Source: Styela clava (Eukaryota; Chordata; Ascidiacea; Stolidobranchia; Styelidae). Taken from it: 64,000 nucleotides of DNA. The first letter of the stretch is position 1. Each line of letters opens with the position of its first letter. A program made the position numbers and the translations under genes. Below, piece by piece: positions 34,398-45,620 of the stretch. The notes beneath the pieces were generated by a model that was not told where the DNA came from, did no database searches, and saw nothing but the letters and a program-made list of their open reading frames with translations. Location: NCBI RefSeq assembly GCF_964204865.1, contig NC_135258.1, forward strand, positions 6,377,001 to 6,441,000. Direction: 5' to 3'.

Positions 34398-34596
34398 ACA
34401 TAAACGTCTTTTTTTTCTATTTCAGAGGAATTCAACCAATTCATGACTGAGCAAGAACTTGAACAAATTGCAGACTCTGACGAGCAGCTGTTAAGGATCA
34501 GTGAAAAGGAGTTTCCTGACGGACAGACCGACGAACCGACACCCAGTTTTTAATTTTATGCTTCCGTTTTTTTATTGTTTCCCAAACATATTGCAG

Positions 34597-34602
34597 AATA
34601 AA
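34597..34602 (+). terminator. Poly(A) signal of gene copy 2
   Basis: AATAAA 44 bases after the stop codon, in the same 3' context as copy 1. Confidence 0.55.
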
Positions 34603-34669
34603 AAAATAATAATAAAAGAAGAAAATTGCAATTGCATTTTATCTTTTATTACCACAGTATTATTCAAAA

Positions 34670-34976
34670 CAGTGGCTTCTAAAGTTAAATTACTGGTGGG
34701 CAAATGTAAAAGCGTGACAATATTCGCGGGCCGAGAGAGGGGAGCGCCGGCAAGGGGCCATTGCTTATACCGGTACATATTATCAAGATACAGGTATAAT
34801 TGAATTGTGTCAAATATACACGTGCTTAAACTGTGGTAATGACGTACGGTTAGGGATATCTAGATCGCTAAAAGGTAAAAGTATAAAGTGTAAACTATTT
34901 CACGTAAGTACGGCGGGCCCTATTGAATCGTTACGCGGCCCGAAATTGGCCGCGGGCCACGGTTTGGGACCCACTG
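34670..34976. mobile_element. hAT-type MITE downstream of copy 2
   Basis: Left end cagtggcttctaaag, right end ...ggtttgggacccactg. It occupies the position of the element at 21735-22027 downstream of copy 1 and aligns with it. Confidence 0.6.
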
Positions 34977-36374
34977 AACTAAACATAATGTCGTTTTAGA
35001 GACAGCATGGAGGTGTGTTTCACATGTGTTGGGTAAAAGTTCTGAACTAACGAGCCAAATCTTGATCCCTGATACTGAGTCGAGTTACTATTGTTTAATG
35101 TCAAACCGTTGCCGACTCTTTTGAGTTCTAAGTCAGTATAAAGTGCGAGGTTGCTAGCGTAGAACTGCGGTACCTGCCGAGACCGGCCCCTGTGAGGTCC
35201 TTGATGAAAACGCGTAAAATTCCGGTTTTTTGTATATTATAATGTTCAGTCAAAAACTTGTCCAGTTCATTTTGCTTTCGTCGTTACATCGTTTCCAAAA
35301 ATGTTTGAATCATCTTACATCCTAAGCTTATTACTTACAGCTTACAGGAAATTGAATTGGTCCGGAGTAGAACGTTACTAGAAATTCGTAGAAGTATAGT
35401 AGTTTGAGCGCAACTTTCTAGCAATTAAAATTTGAAATTATTGTTACTGCACTCGTTGCTGTAGGCTTCGTCGAGTATGGTAAATTACCAAAGTCAACAA
35501 CTTTATAAATGCATTGTGGTAATTTGTGTCCTAAAATATAACATCGCGTTATACATCCACGTCATTGGGCCTTGATGACGTATAGTATTCGTCCTTTAAT
35601 AGCATGTTATTTTGATTTGAAAGTCATTTTTTGATTTGTGCTGCTTTGAGACTTTGATTATTTTTCTGTCAGGTTCATCACATACATACCAATCACAAAT
35701 GGCCGTATTTAGCGGCCGTATTAAATATGTTCCCTATACTCTCCTGGCTTTCAATTATGCGTACCGATTTTTCAATAATATATAAATATTAATGTATATA
35801 CAATGTGTTTGAATGTGGATAGACTAATTCTCAAAAATTAAAGTCTTGAGAATGTTCTTGCTGAATTCGGCTTTTGCTTATGGCATGTCTTTGCCCAATA
35901 CAAACGTAAAAATTGGCGCGCACCCTGCCAAACATGTGAAGTCAACGCAAATGTAGAATTTTGATCGCTCCAGGAGTGTATGTATCAATATGAAGGGAGC
36001 TAATTTTGTTCGTCTACTATACATCACGTTAGGTGGTAAAGGGACTGATTACTATGGGCAGGGGGTATATTCACTTGGCTAATATAGACAGTCTCCGAAC
36101 TCATAATAAAACTAAAAAGGGAAAATCGGAATAAAATTAAAGCCTAACCTCAACCTGGTACACACACTACGGAAGTACCAAATTCTGTGTACAGGAGTGC
36201 AGGTTTAATAAATGTTTATCTACTTTTATGCGGTCAAAATCAAGATTCACACTTAACGGCGCACGACAGAAATAATGGATGTTTTCAGAATGCATTGGCC
36301 AGAGTTAATACATATCCGTGGTATATCTTTATTTATGAACCAGTTTCCTCATTTAAGCTACTGGGAATCACATA

Positions 36375-36810
36375 ATCGGAGAGTAATCGGAAATAATTCG
36401 GTAACCTACATCCTGCCTATTGCGTGTAACTAGTTCAACAGAATAAAACAATGGAAAGATATATAGGAGGAGTCTCTACGATGCAAATCAAATAACACAA
36501 TATATATTTTATATTAGACAGTAGATCAATTGGATACAGGGTCTTTTCTCCTGTTTTTTTTTTTGAAATATATTAGTAGCGCAAAATGAAATGATTAAAG
36601 CTGAAGTTTCCTTAGAACAAACAATTTCTCTATGGTGTAATTGAAGGCGCTCCAGAAGTAAATGTACCAATTACCAAAATGTAATTAATTTTTTTCGCCT
36701 ACTTTTGTTGTGTAAAGGGACGGAAGCATATGGGCAGGGGGTATATGACCTAAATTATGACCTAACCCTAACTTGTTACAAACACTATGGAGGTACCAAG
36801 TATTGTGCTT
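36375..36810 (+). repeat. Internal duplicate, first copy (unit 3)
   Basis: This segment, from 'taacctacatcctgcctat' through 'ggaaagatatata' to MITE family A, is repeated at 38337-38800. Unit 4 has the same pair (about 47055-47480 and 49060-49515); unit 1 has only one (2560-3040). The leader ORF and a hAT-like end lie between the two copies. Confidence 0.75.
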
Positions 36811-37167
36811 AACTGTGTTGCCATCGCGGATTTGAGATCTCGAGTTAAATCATATGCTCACCCACCTGTAAATGATCTTGTTAAAAGGTGTAACCACGTC
36901 GATTGAAAATTCCCTATTATTTATTTTACTAATAATCTGCTTCACACGTAAGCAACCCTCGCATATTTCCGTCCAACTGAAAGTCTGGCTAAAGATTGAC
37001 CACAAGATTTCAACATGTTTCTATATGTTTAAATTTATTCTGGTTCAAATTTTTTTGATTGTACAAGATATTTTTTCTGTGGGTTTCAAAAATGAATGGT
37101 ACAGTAGAAGTGATAATTAAACGAATACACATTAATGACTTCTATAATTATCTTTCTTCTGACAAGT

Positions 37168-37362
37168 TCATCCTCGACCCGATACTGGCCTTCGCGTGGT
37201 GGTTGGCAAGCCACAAGCAAGCTTCGGTGGTGGTTGGTTATTATCCAAAATCACCAATTCTACTTCTTTATAGTTCCCATCGTTCGCCGACACCATCATT
37301 ATTCTTGGTGAAATAACCAGAGTGAAGGCTGCAGTCAGAAGCAATACACTCCCCCAGTTCAT
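37168..37362 (-). CDS. Small ORF with signal-like N-terminus (unit 3)
   Basis: Sixty-four codons. The N-terminus MNWGSVLLLTAAFTLVIS is hydrophobic and would fit a signal peptide with cleavage after about residue 26. A short acidic, then Pro/Thr-rich part follows (with QPPPKLACGLPTTT). I do not recognise it. The unit 4 copy (47857-48045) keeps the frame with a few substitutions. An overlapping plus-strand frame (37059-37316) is also kept, so conservation may only reflect the recent duplication. A third homologous start lies at about 35270 but diverges six codons in. It could be the first exon of a secreted peptide gene reading leftward, but no second exon was identified. Confidence 0.3.
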   Translation of the reverse strand: MNWGSVLLLTAAFTLVISPRIMMVSANDGNYKEVELVILDNNQPPPKLACGLPTTTRRPVSGRG

Positions 37363-37667
37363 TCTGCTTTTCGTCGTAACTTCGTTTCCAGAAATACCTC
37401 AATAATATCACATTCAAAGCATATAACTTACAGCTTACAGAAAATTGAATCGGTCCGGAGTAGAACGTTACTAGAAATTCGTAGAATTATAGTATTTTGA
37501 GCGCATCTTTGTAGCAATTAATATTTGAAATTATGGGTATTGGGCTGTTTTCTAATGGCTTCGTTGTGAATATCAGATTAACAATACTAAACAACTGTAT
37601 AAATCATTGGTAATTTGTGTCCTAAAACCTAGCAATGCAATATACAGCCACGTGTGTGTGTGTAGTA

Positions 37668-38325
37668 CAGCGTTTCCCAACCTTTTTGGTCGCGGACTAT
37701 TTTCTTAACGGTGAAACCCTTTGCGGACTCAAGGTGCGTTTATTGCAACCGTATACTCTGTGTGAACAGGCAATAAAACCGAACACAACAGAATTTTAAC
37801 GAATTTCAACAATGGCCTTTTCTGTCGCACAATATTCAATCCATGACAACGACGAGAATTTAGGATGTATTCCTATTTTAACTTAATTGTGTTCATGATA
37901 ATTCGCGGTTGCGTCGAATTACGACAAGATGAAAGTATTACTTCTTTAAAATACAATGGCGATCTGTGAACATAATAATGTGAGAATATATTGTTCGATT
38001 ATACTTAGTTTTGATACATATTTTTGCGATCTTGCTAATTTGTTATCACCGTTAGAAAAATCCTACTATCTGCTATAAATTTTTAGAAAGTACAACTTGA
38101 TTTAGACTTATTAAAATATATTTGAAGTATATATATTAGTAAATCAAAAATACATATTCATCGCCATGGTTTATTATTAATTTCATTGTGAGCTTTTTAA
38201 TCTGCGGTTGTGTTGACGAAATAAAAGCAATACTACTCTGAAAATATGATGACAATCCGTGGACACAAAGATGCGTGGTAAAGTGCCCGATTATATAATC
38301 TGAGCTGTTCGTACAACACCTACGG
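37668..38325. mobile_element. hAT-like element, left end only
   Basis: Starts cagcgtttcccaaccttttt followed by 'ggtcgcggac', a typical hAT MITE end. The complementary right end is not found before the unit sequence resumes near 38330, so it is truncated or decayed. The duplicate begins at 48351 in unit 4. No transposase is visible. Confidence 0.5.
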
Positions 38326-38336
38326 CAATATTCGGA

Positions 38337-38800
38337 AAGTAATCGGGAATAATTCTGTAACCTACATCCTGCCTATAGCGTGTAACTAGTTCGACAGAAT
38401 AAAACAATGGAAAGATATATAGAAAGAGTCTCTACGATTCAAATCAAATACCACAATATATATTTTATATTAGACAGTAGATCAATTCATGAGAGGATCT
38501 TTTCTCCTGTTTTTTTTTTTACAAAATATATTAGTAGCGCAAAATGAAATGATTAAAGCTGAAGTTTTCTTAGAACAAACAATTTCTCTTTGGTGTAATT
38601 GAAGGCGCTCCAGAAATAAATGTACCAATTACCAAAATGTAATTGATTTTTTCGGCCTACTTTTGTTGTGTAAAGGGACGGAAGCATATGGGCAGGGATA
38701 TATTCACTTGGCTAACACAAGAAGTCCCCGAACTCGTAATAGAACTAAAATAAGGAAAATCGAAATAAAGTTATGGCCGAACCCTAACCTACCGGAGTAC
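38337..38800 (+). repeat. Internal duplicate, second copy (unit 3)
   Basis: Second copy of 36375-36810, ending in MITE family A (38604-38800). Sequence downstream (from 'ctgattaaaaggaaaccaat') continues as in unit 1 at 3032, so this copy marks the ancestral junction and the first copy plus the leader-ORF block were added. Confidence 0.65.
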
Positions 38801-39454
38801 TGATTAAAAGGAAACCAATTGTTCTTTTATGATAATACATTCATTCCCCATTATTTACTATTGAAATTGATGTAAAATAAAATAGGTTCCACGTATATCC
38901 AATTTATGGCCTAATTATCTCTGCCAAGCAAGCAGGAACCGCAGAATCGTGACAAATTTAAAATTCTCCAATATCCTGCATCCTATCTAGCGTGAAATAA
39001 TTTCGACAGGTTTAAAAGTTTACAAATGGTAGATAGAAGAAGTCTTTGCGATTCAAATCAAATAACACAATATCTATATTATATTAGACAGCAGATCAAT
39101 TGATGGAAGGGCCTTTATTTTTATTTTTTTCGAATATATATTACTAGTAAAAAATAAATTGATTGAATCTGAAAATTCCGGCAAACAAACCAACGCGCGC
39201 GCTCTGGTAGAGGGAAACCGAGATGTCGCCAATCACATGAGAATGCATTCATTCTCCTTCATATTCACTATTAAAACAGTTACACAGTTACAGATAACCA
39301 CTATTGGGGTGAACCCGATTTAATACAATATATTTAATTTAAAGTATACTCTCAGGCACTCAATTGTGAAAGGAATCAAAGGTAATTGAAATAAAAACAA
39401 GATGTCCGCAATTGTGTCCATGAGAATGCATTAAAATGACTCGAAGCACCTAAT

Positions 39455-39645
39455 TGGGTACTCCCTTAGTATGTGTACCAGTTTAGGGTTAGGTCATATT
39501 ATTATTCCGATTTTCTTATTTTAGTTCTAATACGAGTTCGTCCATAGGTTTCATTCCCTTTTAACACAACTTGATGTGAAATAGGTGAACAAAATTAGTT
39601 GCCTACATATTGGTATACATACTTCTGGAGCGACCTAAATTGTGC
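39455..39645. mobile_element. MITE family A, reverse orientation
   Basis: Begins gggtactcccttagtatgtg and ends near 'atacttctggagcg', the inverted ends of the family. The duplicate in unit 4 is 50165-50345. Unit 1 lacks it at the matching place (about 3480), so it was gained after unit 1 separated. Confidence 0.65.
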
Positions 39646-40989
39646 TATTTGAAAAAATAACGTGAATAGTCATCATTGTGCTGTTTTAAAAATGAGTTTT
39701 TTTTGTTACAGTTTGGGATTCGATTTGAAATAATTAAGCGCAGAAACTTTTAGGATTCGAATATTAAATTGCAATGTCTCACAATGACGTATTATCAGCA
39801 ATTTGTGAGTGATATAGGTATTATAATGTTTACCTGAAAGAACTCAAAGCAGGCAATCGTGCCATTAGAGAAAAAAGCATCGTGTGGATAGGTACAATTG
39901 TGTTGTTTTAATAAATGAGTTTTTTGTATTCACTGATCAAGATTCGATATGAAATAATTGAGTGCGGAAACGTTCAGGATTCAGGTATTCAATTGCATCG
40001 TTTCACAATAGCGTACTAGCTGTCAATCATGGTAAACATATTGTACATATATTACATTAATACAATTAATATATAATTACATTAATACACGTTACATATG
40101 AATTATTGAGACTAATTCAATCTCTGAAGAATTTGAATTGAAAAATGAATAAAATGAAAGTGAAATTGAAGATTCGAAAGTCGGAAATTGTGTTCAGATG
40201 ACAATACATTTAATAAATATTGTTGAGTGCACATACATATTATAAAAACTCTTCGATATATAACTAGAATAACGTCTCCTCCCCCATTTTTGGTCGACTA
40301 CCAAATTGTACGAGTATCGAGTCGTTCGACTACCGAGTTAATGTATAATTGAAAGGAAACCAAGATGTCGGCAATTGTTCTTATGTGAGATTCATGCGCC
40401 TTTATTCACTATTGAAATAGATACACAGATGCAAATTTAAAAATTAATGAAGATTTAATCGAAGAAAACAAAATACTAATAAGATTCTTGATGAATTAAA
40501 CTAAAATTATTTGAAAGGACTATAAGCAGGCTATTGTGCCATTTGATAAGACATTGTCTGAATTGGCGGGCATTGTGGTCAATAGAAATCCATTCATTAA
40601 ATCATACATGCATCATTATTGTGGCATTTTAATATAGATTTATTAACTATTGTCACTATTGATTTTGTCGTAAATGCGCAGGATACTGATCATGCAGGTA
40701 GAAGATATAAAGCCACACTTTGTAGGGCAGGACAACACAACAAGCCGAAGAGCAAAGACAAACTGTTTGAAAGAAACGAGGTATTTATTTTCATTTATTT
40801 GGTCAATAGCTATGATCATCGGGATTCGAAACTAGGTCATATAATCTGCGGCTTAACTGAGATTAAATAAGCGAGGTTGCTTCAAATTAGATTCATTCAA
40901 TTCTCTATGTTTCGCTGACTTTTGGCAAATAGTTCTTGTCCATCGGTATTCAAACTCAAGTCAAATAATCTGCGGTAAAATTGAGATTA

Positions 40990-41287
40990 ACTATTTTGTT
41001 ACTCGCGGGCCAAAATCAAGGGTTGCAAGTCTTGACGGGCCGAACATATTTTTTGAAAGTTGAAAACCGAACGGCTGAAGAAACTTCTTCATAAACACCA
41101 AGAAATGATACATCTCTCAAATAGAATAAAAATTTATTTCCTCATTGAATTTCATCTCAGATAATTCCATTTGACTATTTTCTGCGTGATTGAACACTTT
41201 GCACTCGTCATCAACGGGTTTCGCGGGCCGGATTATTTTACTTCGCGGGCCGGATCTAACCCGCGGGGCGTGGGTTGCCGACCCCTG
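40990..41287. mobile_element. hAT-type MITE upstream of copy 3
   Basis: Related to 33914-34397: 'tcgcgggccaaaatcaaggg' near the left and 'gtgggttgccgacccctg' at the right end. The left terminus is missing. The duplicate is about 51670-51965. Confidence 0.55.
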
Positions 41288-41547
41288 CTATAAGGAATTA
41301 TGTTAAATACTCGATCTTTCGAACTCTCTATTTTGTTGATTTTTAGTATCATGATTAAGGATGGATATTACACTCAAGTCGCTTTAACTCATCTAAAGAA
41401 TTTTGTCCAAACATGTGCGAATCAATATTCTACTGTTTTTTTATCGTTTATTTTTCCTTTCTCATTCTTCTGGTATTAACCGTGACCATTTATGAGCGCC
41501 TGATCGTATCAGTCCCTCCTGTCTATACAAAACTAATTTATTATTTT

Positions 41548-41658
41548 GGACCTCCTGAAGTATGCGCACCAAGATGGCGCACAACCTGAACTCAGGTTGT
41601 GTACCAGGTTAGGGTTCATGTTATGCGACATCTTGGTGGACATACCTCAGGAGTACCA
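41548..41658. mobile_element. Palindromic MITE upstream of copy 3
   Basis: A 111-bp element with ends ggacctcctgaagtatgcgc and ...'cctcaggagtacc'. 'caccaagatg' appears near both ends in inverted orientation. The duplicate is 52225-52335; relatives are 57994-58111 and 1177-1394. It is absent from copies 1 and 2. Confidence 0.7.
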
Positions 41659-41782
41659 TTATTTTTTATTATTACGATGACTGTTATTTTATTTTGGTTG
41701 ACGAAAAAAATAAAAATCTCTCTCTCTATGTGTTAATTTCCTTACATTATACGTTTCAGAAAACACAAAATCTTCAAAGAAA

Positions 41783-44700
41783 ATGCGTCTGAAAATTGCA
41801 GCTACCCTCTTTGTCGCGCTCTCTCTCCTACTGGTGGAGGAGTCTCATGGTTGGGGGGTCAGAAGACTCGTTCGACGAGTAGGAAGTATAGCTAGGAAGG
41901 CTGTGAAAGTCTATAAAAACGTTAGAAGGCATCCGTAAGTTTATCCTCACTGCTCCTATAAATATTTAGTTAATTACACTGAACATTTTATTACCTTTGC
42001 GAGCGCTCGCTCCAGAAGTGTGTGTTCCAATAAGGAGGTAACTAATTTTGTTCGCCTATTTTACATCAAATTGTGTAAAGAGGTTTGAAACCTAATGGTT
42101 TATTAATTTGGCTAACACAGACAGTCCCCGAACTCGTAACCGAACTGAAATAAGAAAAATTGGAATGAAATCATGGCCTAACGCTAACCTGGTACACACA
42201 ATACGGGAGTACCCCTTTGTGTATAATTTATAATATTATAAAATCTTGAATGTTTTAATTTTTTACAAAGTTTTTAGAATAAGATAGATAGTAACGTGTT
42301 TTATACTCCGCCGTGGTACAAAAAAATAGTAACACAGAGGATAAACACACAACTACAAGGAACAAATACTCCACTGATAGTGTGTTTATTCAAGACTATT
42401 CTTAAGATAAAAATAGAATTTGATGCCGACATTTTAAAGTCCAAGGGTGGGCATTTACTTTCCTAAGTCAGGGGTGTGCTGCGGCCCGCGGGCCAAATGC
42501 AGCCCGGAAGGAAAAATTGTGCGGCCCACGGAATAGTGCCAATTTTGAATGATGTGCCCACGAAACAAGTTATTAGTTTAGATAATTTGGTACGTGCGCA
42601 CAATTCCAATCTATTCGCATCGCAAAGCCTATACCAGTACCGGAGTGGCACCAGGTACTAACTCACCATTTCTGCAAAGCCCCCTAACAATGCCGTAAGA
42701 TCAATAACAAAAAGAAACAATTTTTGGTGCCTGCAACTACTAGAACGGCTATATTAAAAAAAAGCGCGGCCAGCGGTTTCACCCAGTTATTTGTATCCGG
42801 CCCTCCTGTAATAAAAGTTGCACACCTTTATTCTGAGTGGCAATGGACGTCCAAGTTATTTTCAAGCCAAAGTTATTTTCAACAGAAATTTATACGAATA
42901 AAAACTACAGTCTAAATTTGTAGCAAGCACAAGTGGGCCGGATGAAACACTTTGATGGGCTGGATCCGGCCCGCGGGCCTAATTTGTCCACCCGATTCAA
43001 ACGATAAAAGGAACAAATTTACTTGGACGTTTAGTTTTTGTTGGGTTTGTGGTAAAAATAAAAAACACCTTCCCCTCAGTGCGACGATATAAAATTCGAA
43101 TATCAAATTTTTTCAGACACTTGGTTTTAGGGATGCAAGGAGTCAAATTGAAAAAATAATGAAACCGACGAACCCTGTATATATTCTTCATTTATTTTAA
43201 AGCTTGGGCCACATTGCCATAGAAGCGGCCAAAAATTATGTTAAAAGTCGTTGGGACAACAAAGAAGAAATCAGTAGGCTGAGAGAGCTCAGAGAGAAGG
43301 TAATCTACTATATTAATCTGTTTTAGACAAAGCCAGCGGTTATTAAAGTGTCAAGACTTAACAGTTTCGGCATGGCCGGTTACACATCTCGTGTTCGAAT
43401 CCCATGCCCCTCACCTTAACCAGAATGTAATGAATTGGGTATTCAAGGCTGAACCAGAAAAATTGCCATTCTTTTAAAAAAGTCGTCAGATATCATTGAC
43501 TACTCGTAAAGAATCTCGTTTAAAGCAAAAGCACCAAATAAGCGTATGCGGATCATAGCAAAAATTCAAGTTTTCTATTTTGAGGCGCGACGGTGTGGCG
43601 CATCGTGCTAAGCGTTAGGAATACGCTCGCCATCGCACCTCTGATTATCATGCGTGAATGTGCGAAAGGATTCCTAAACTCTTTGCCGTCGTAAGGTGGT
43701 TCACCTAACCGCTGGTCGGTTACGGCTTCTTCCACCATCAAGTCCATACATCTAAAAACAAATAACTGGCTAACTAATTCCATACCCAATATTGACTGGT
43801 AACCGGTCGAGATGCCGTGGTTCGCCATATGATTAAGCCAACATTTCGGCATTTCTCTCACCCTGGACAACTAAATACGTAAATCTCATCCTATTTACAT
43901 CACCATTGTCGTATAAATACTTCGCTTCACCATGAATGCCCGTGACGAAATAATATTGGAACAATCCTACATGGCGAGAAATCTGTCGCTATTAACTGAT
44001 AATCTGAGTGTTGAATAACAATCTCCTGCCTATCGCCTAGTTACGAGTCAATATTTGAACAGTTAACTGGTTATTCGTCCTTAATATGTGTAGGCTACTT
44101 GATGGTTAAGAAAGTCGTAGCTGCTGCGTGAATCACCCCACGACAGCAATTCTGTCGCACAAATTATGCCCGCGGAATTTCAACCTTCTGACTTACGTAG
44201 AGCAATCAAATGTGGCGATAGCAAGCGTGTTCCTATCGCCAAGCACAACACCCCAACCTTTGACCCTGGTTCGTTCTGTGGCTTCCAAATTTCAGCACAA
44301 CTTTCTATTTGTTCAGGACGAAGAAGCCTATAAGAACGCAATGTCCATGATCGCTGATGAAATTGCGGCAGAATCTGGAGATGGTGAAGCTCAGATTATG
44401 GTGGAAATGTTGGACGAACTTGCCAGCATGCCTGACGGTAAGTCGCAGCCTTTAAAACTACCCTTTTTATCTTTTTATTTCATAATAAAAACGACAGATC
44501 TTAACAACGTCACAATGTTTCACTCAATAGTGTTGTTTTATTGCTAATTCACATCCCTGAATATTAGTGGTGCTTGCCTGTACAGGGCTTGTCCGGAGCG
44601 AAGGGCATTAATGAACGTCATTTTATAAAAAAAAAAATGAGAAACATGGCATTTGTTCAGTACATACTCCCGGTGGACTAGATAGTCTGATGCAGTGGTT

Positions 44701-45210
44701 CTCAAATTTTTTAGGCCCCGCCCCTTTTATAGAGTTTGTCAAGTCACGCGCACTACCTCAAAAATACCCAGATAACGATAATCTACAAATAACAGATAGT
44801 AAGGCGAAAGTATGTTTAGTTCAAAATCACGTTAAAAAAACATGAATGGAAAGAAAATAATAAAATAAACAAAAAGTTTTGAAATGTAAATATCCGAATT
44901 AGGTGGGGCAAGATAAAATCTGATAAGAATTTTTATTTTTAATTAGCTTCACGCCCTCTCAAAAAACTGCGCCGGCCGTTTGATAACCACTAATCTGATG
45001 GGAATATTTTCTGATTAACTGCACGTGACAAGATTTCGTGATTCTCTCCTATAACATACAGTATAAACGTCTTTTTCTTCTATTTCAGAGGAATTCAACC
45101 GATTCATGACTGAGCAAGAACTCGAACAAATTGCAGACTCTGATGAGCTGCTGTTATCATTTCAGTCAATTCCTGACGGACAGACCGACGAACCGACACC
45201 CAGTTATTAA
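41783..45210 (+). CDS. Styelin-like secreted cationic peptide precursor, copy 3
   Basis: Exons: 41783-41934, 43203-43299, 44317-44437 and 45089-45210, GT-AG throughout. They total 492 bases, 163 residues, no stop. Residues 1-22 are a signal peptide (MRLKIAATLFVALSLLLVEE). The core starts GWGVRRLVRRVGSIARKAVK and has about ten Arg or Lys and no acidic residue within its first 29 positions, with an amphipathic-helix spacing. Exon 2 adds a mixed helix ending LRELREK, a possible processing point. Exons 3 and 4 are strongly acidic and contain MPDEEFNRFM. Poly(A) signals are near 45269 and 45276. A membrane-active antimicrobial peptide released from an acidic prosegment is the likely role, by comparison with tunicate styelins recalled from memory. 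Confidence 0.8.
42005..42214. mobile_element. MITE family A in intron 1 of copy 3
   Basis: From 'gctcgctccagaagtgtgtg' to 'atacgggagtacccc'. The duplicate is 52684-52892 in copy 4. Intron 1 of copies 1 and 2 lacks it. Confidence 0.65.
42469..42830. mobile_element. hAT-type MITE in intron 1 of copy 3
   Basis: Left end caggggtgtgc followed by 'gcggcccgcgggcc', right end ...'aaaagttgcacaccttta'. Flanks tcctaagt and ttctgagt match at 6 of 8. Intron 1 of copy 1 reads across the site ('ttttctatgtagcaagc', near 19180), so it is an empty site. The copy 4 version (53145-53510) keeps 4 bases lost here. Confidence 0.7.
43353..43480 (+). mobile_element. tRNA-derived SINE in intron 2 (copy 3)
   Basis: Orthologous to 19893-20010; the B-box-like part reads 'gtgttcgaatcccatgcccc'. 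The copy 4 version is at about 54033-54160. Confidence 0.55.
43575..43950 (+). mobile_element. Second SINE in intron 2 (copy 3)
   Basis: Head 'gtgtggcgcatcgtgctaag', then 'gctcgccatcgcacctc'; body with 'aactggctaactaattcc' and 'gccgtggttcgccatatgat'. The copy 4 version is about 54255-54630. Long minus-strand ORFs here are shadows of this repeat. Confidence 0.6.
44693..44992. mobile_element. hAT-type MITE (300 bp) in intron 3 of copy 3
   Basis: Left end cagtggttctcaaa, right end ...'tttgataaccacta'. Flanks gtctgatg and atctgatg match at 7 of 8. Intron 3 of copy 2 has the empty site ('agatagtctgatagaaaaat', about 33812). The interior 'agatagtaaggcgaaag' links it to the ends of the 13.26 kb element. 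The duplicate is 55506-55807. Confidence 0.85.
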
Positions 45211-45268
45211 TTTTATGCTTCAGTTTTTTTATTGTTTCATACAGATATCGCAGATTTAAAAACAAAAA

Positions 45269-45281
45269 AATAAAAAATAAA
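45269..45281 (+). terminator. Poly(A) signals of gene copy 3
   Basis: Two AATAAA hexamers at 45269 and 45276, about 60 bases after the stop. Copy 4 has its pair at 56081 and 56087. Confidence 0.5.
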
Positions 45282-45359
45282 AGTGGCGCCATCGTAAATT
45301 GTAACTGTATTTTATCTTTTCTTGCTTGAGTATTAATCGAGATACCTTTAACACAAGGG

Positions 45360-45620
45360 GGTGCAAATGCGGATCAGACAGAAGTGGAAAATGTGCAGCC
45401 GCGAAGAAATGCTAATTTTGAGTGGTGTGCAGTGTGCATTGCGCAGCCCGAGAAACGAGATTTTAATTTAGTTAAATCTAGTAATTCCAATCCCTTTACG
45501 TTCAAAGCCCATGCCCGAGTTCAACGTAATATCTATGCTTATAACATGGGCCTTCAGTAATATAGATTGCACATTCCTACTTTAACAGAGCGTAAATTTA
45601 CCAAACTCTTAACCAGTGTT
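45360..45620. mobile_element. hAT-type MITE remnant downstream of copy 3
   Basis: The unit 4 version (56165-56470) begins 'aagggtgtgcaacctgcgcc' and continues 'gggggccaaatgcggatcag'. The unit 3 version has lost part of that start. No clear right terminus in either. Confidence 0.45.

Larger units (their letters stand above)
31847..34553 (+). pseudogene. Styelin-like peptide precursor, copy 2, stop in exon 2
   Basis: Exons: 31847-31995, 32437-32533, 33262-33382 and 34426-34553. Splice sites and exon phases match the other copies. The signal peptide (MRLKATILFFALSLLLVEKS) and the Gly-Trp start of the core are kept, but a TAA at 32477-32479 ends translation after 63 residues. The core is also less basic: Arg-Arg after GWG became Arg-Gly and a Glu appears in the first helix. 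Exons 3 and 4 remain open and differ little from the other copies, so the stop may be recent. Either this is a dead copy or it makes a short secreted peptide without the acidic tail. Poly(A) signal at 34597. A hAT MITE lies in intron 3 (33914-34397). Confidence 0.7.
25930..35262 (+). repeat. Array unit 2, interrupted by nested hAT elements
   Basis: The first part (25930-26169) aligns with about 38990-39240. After the hAT insertion (26170-29767) the unit continues at 29768 with 'ccatatttactattaaaaca', matching 39266 on. It then carries gene copy 2 and ends near 35262. The 35262-35560 stretch next to it is a partial copy of the sequence following the small leader ORF (37350-37630). Confidence 0.7.

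Noticed and set aside
43553-43870. Minus-strand ORF of 105 codons, kept at 54233-54550
   Set aside because: It lies across the SINE in intron 2; conservation follows from the recent duplication.
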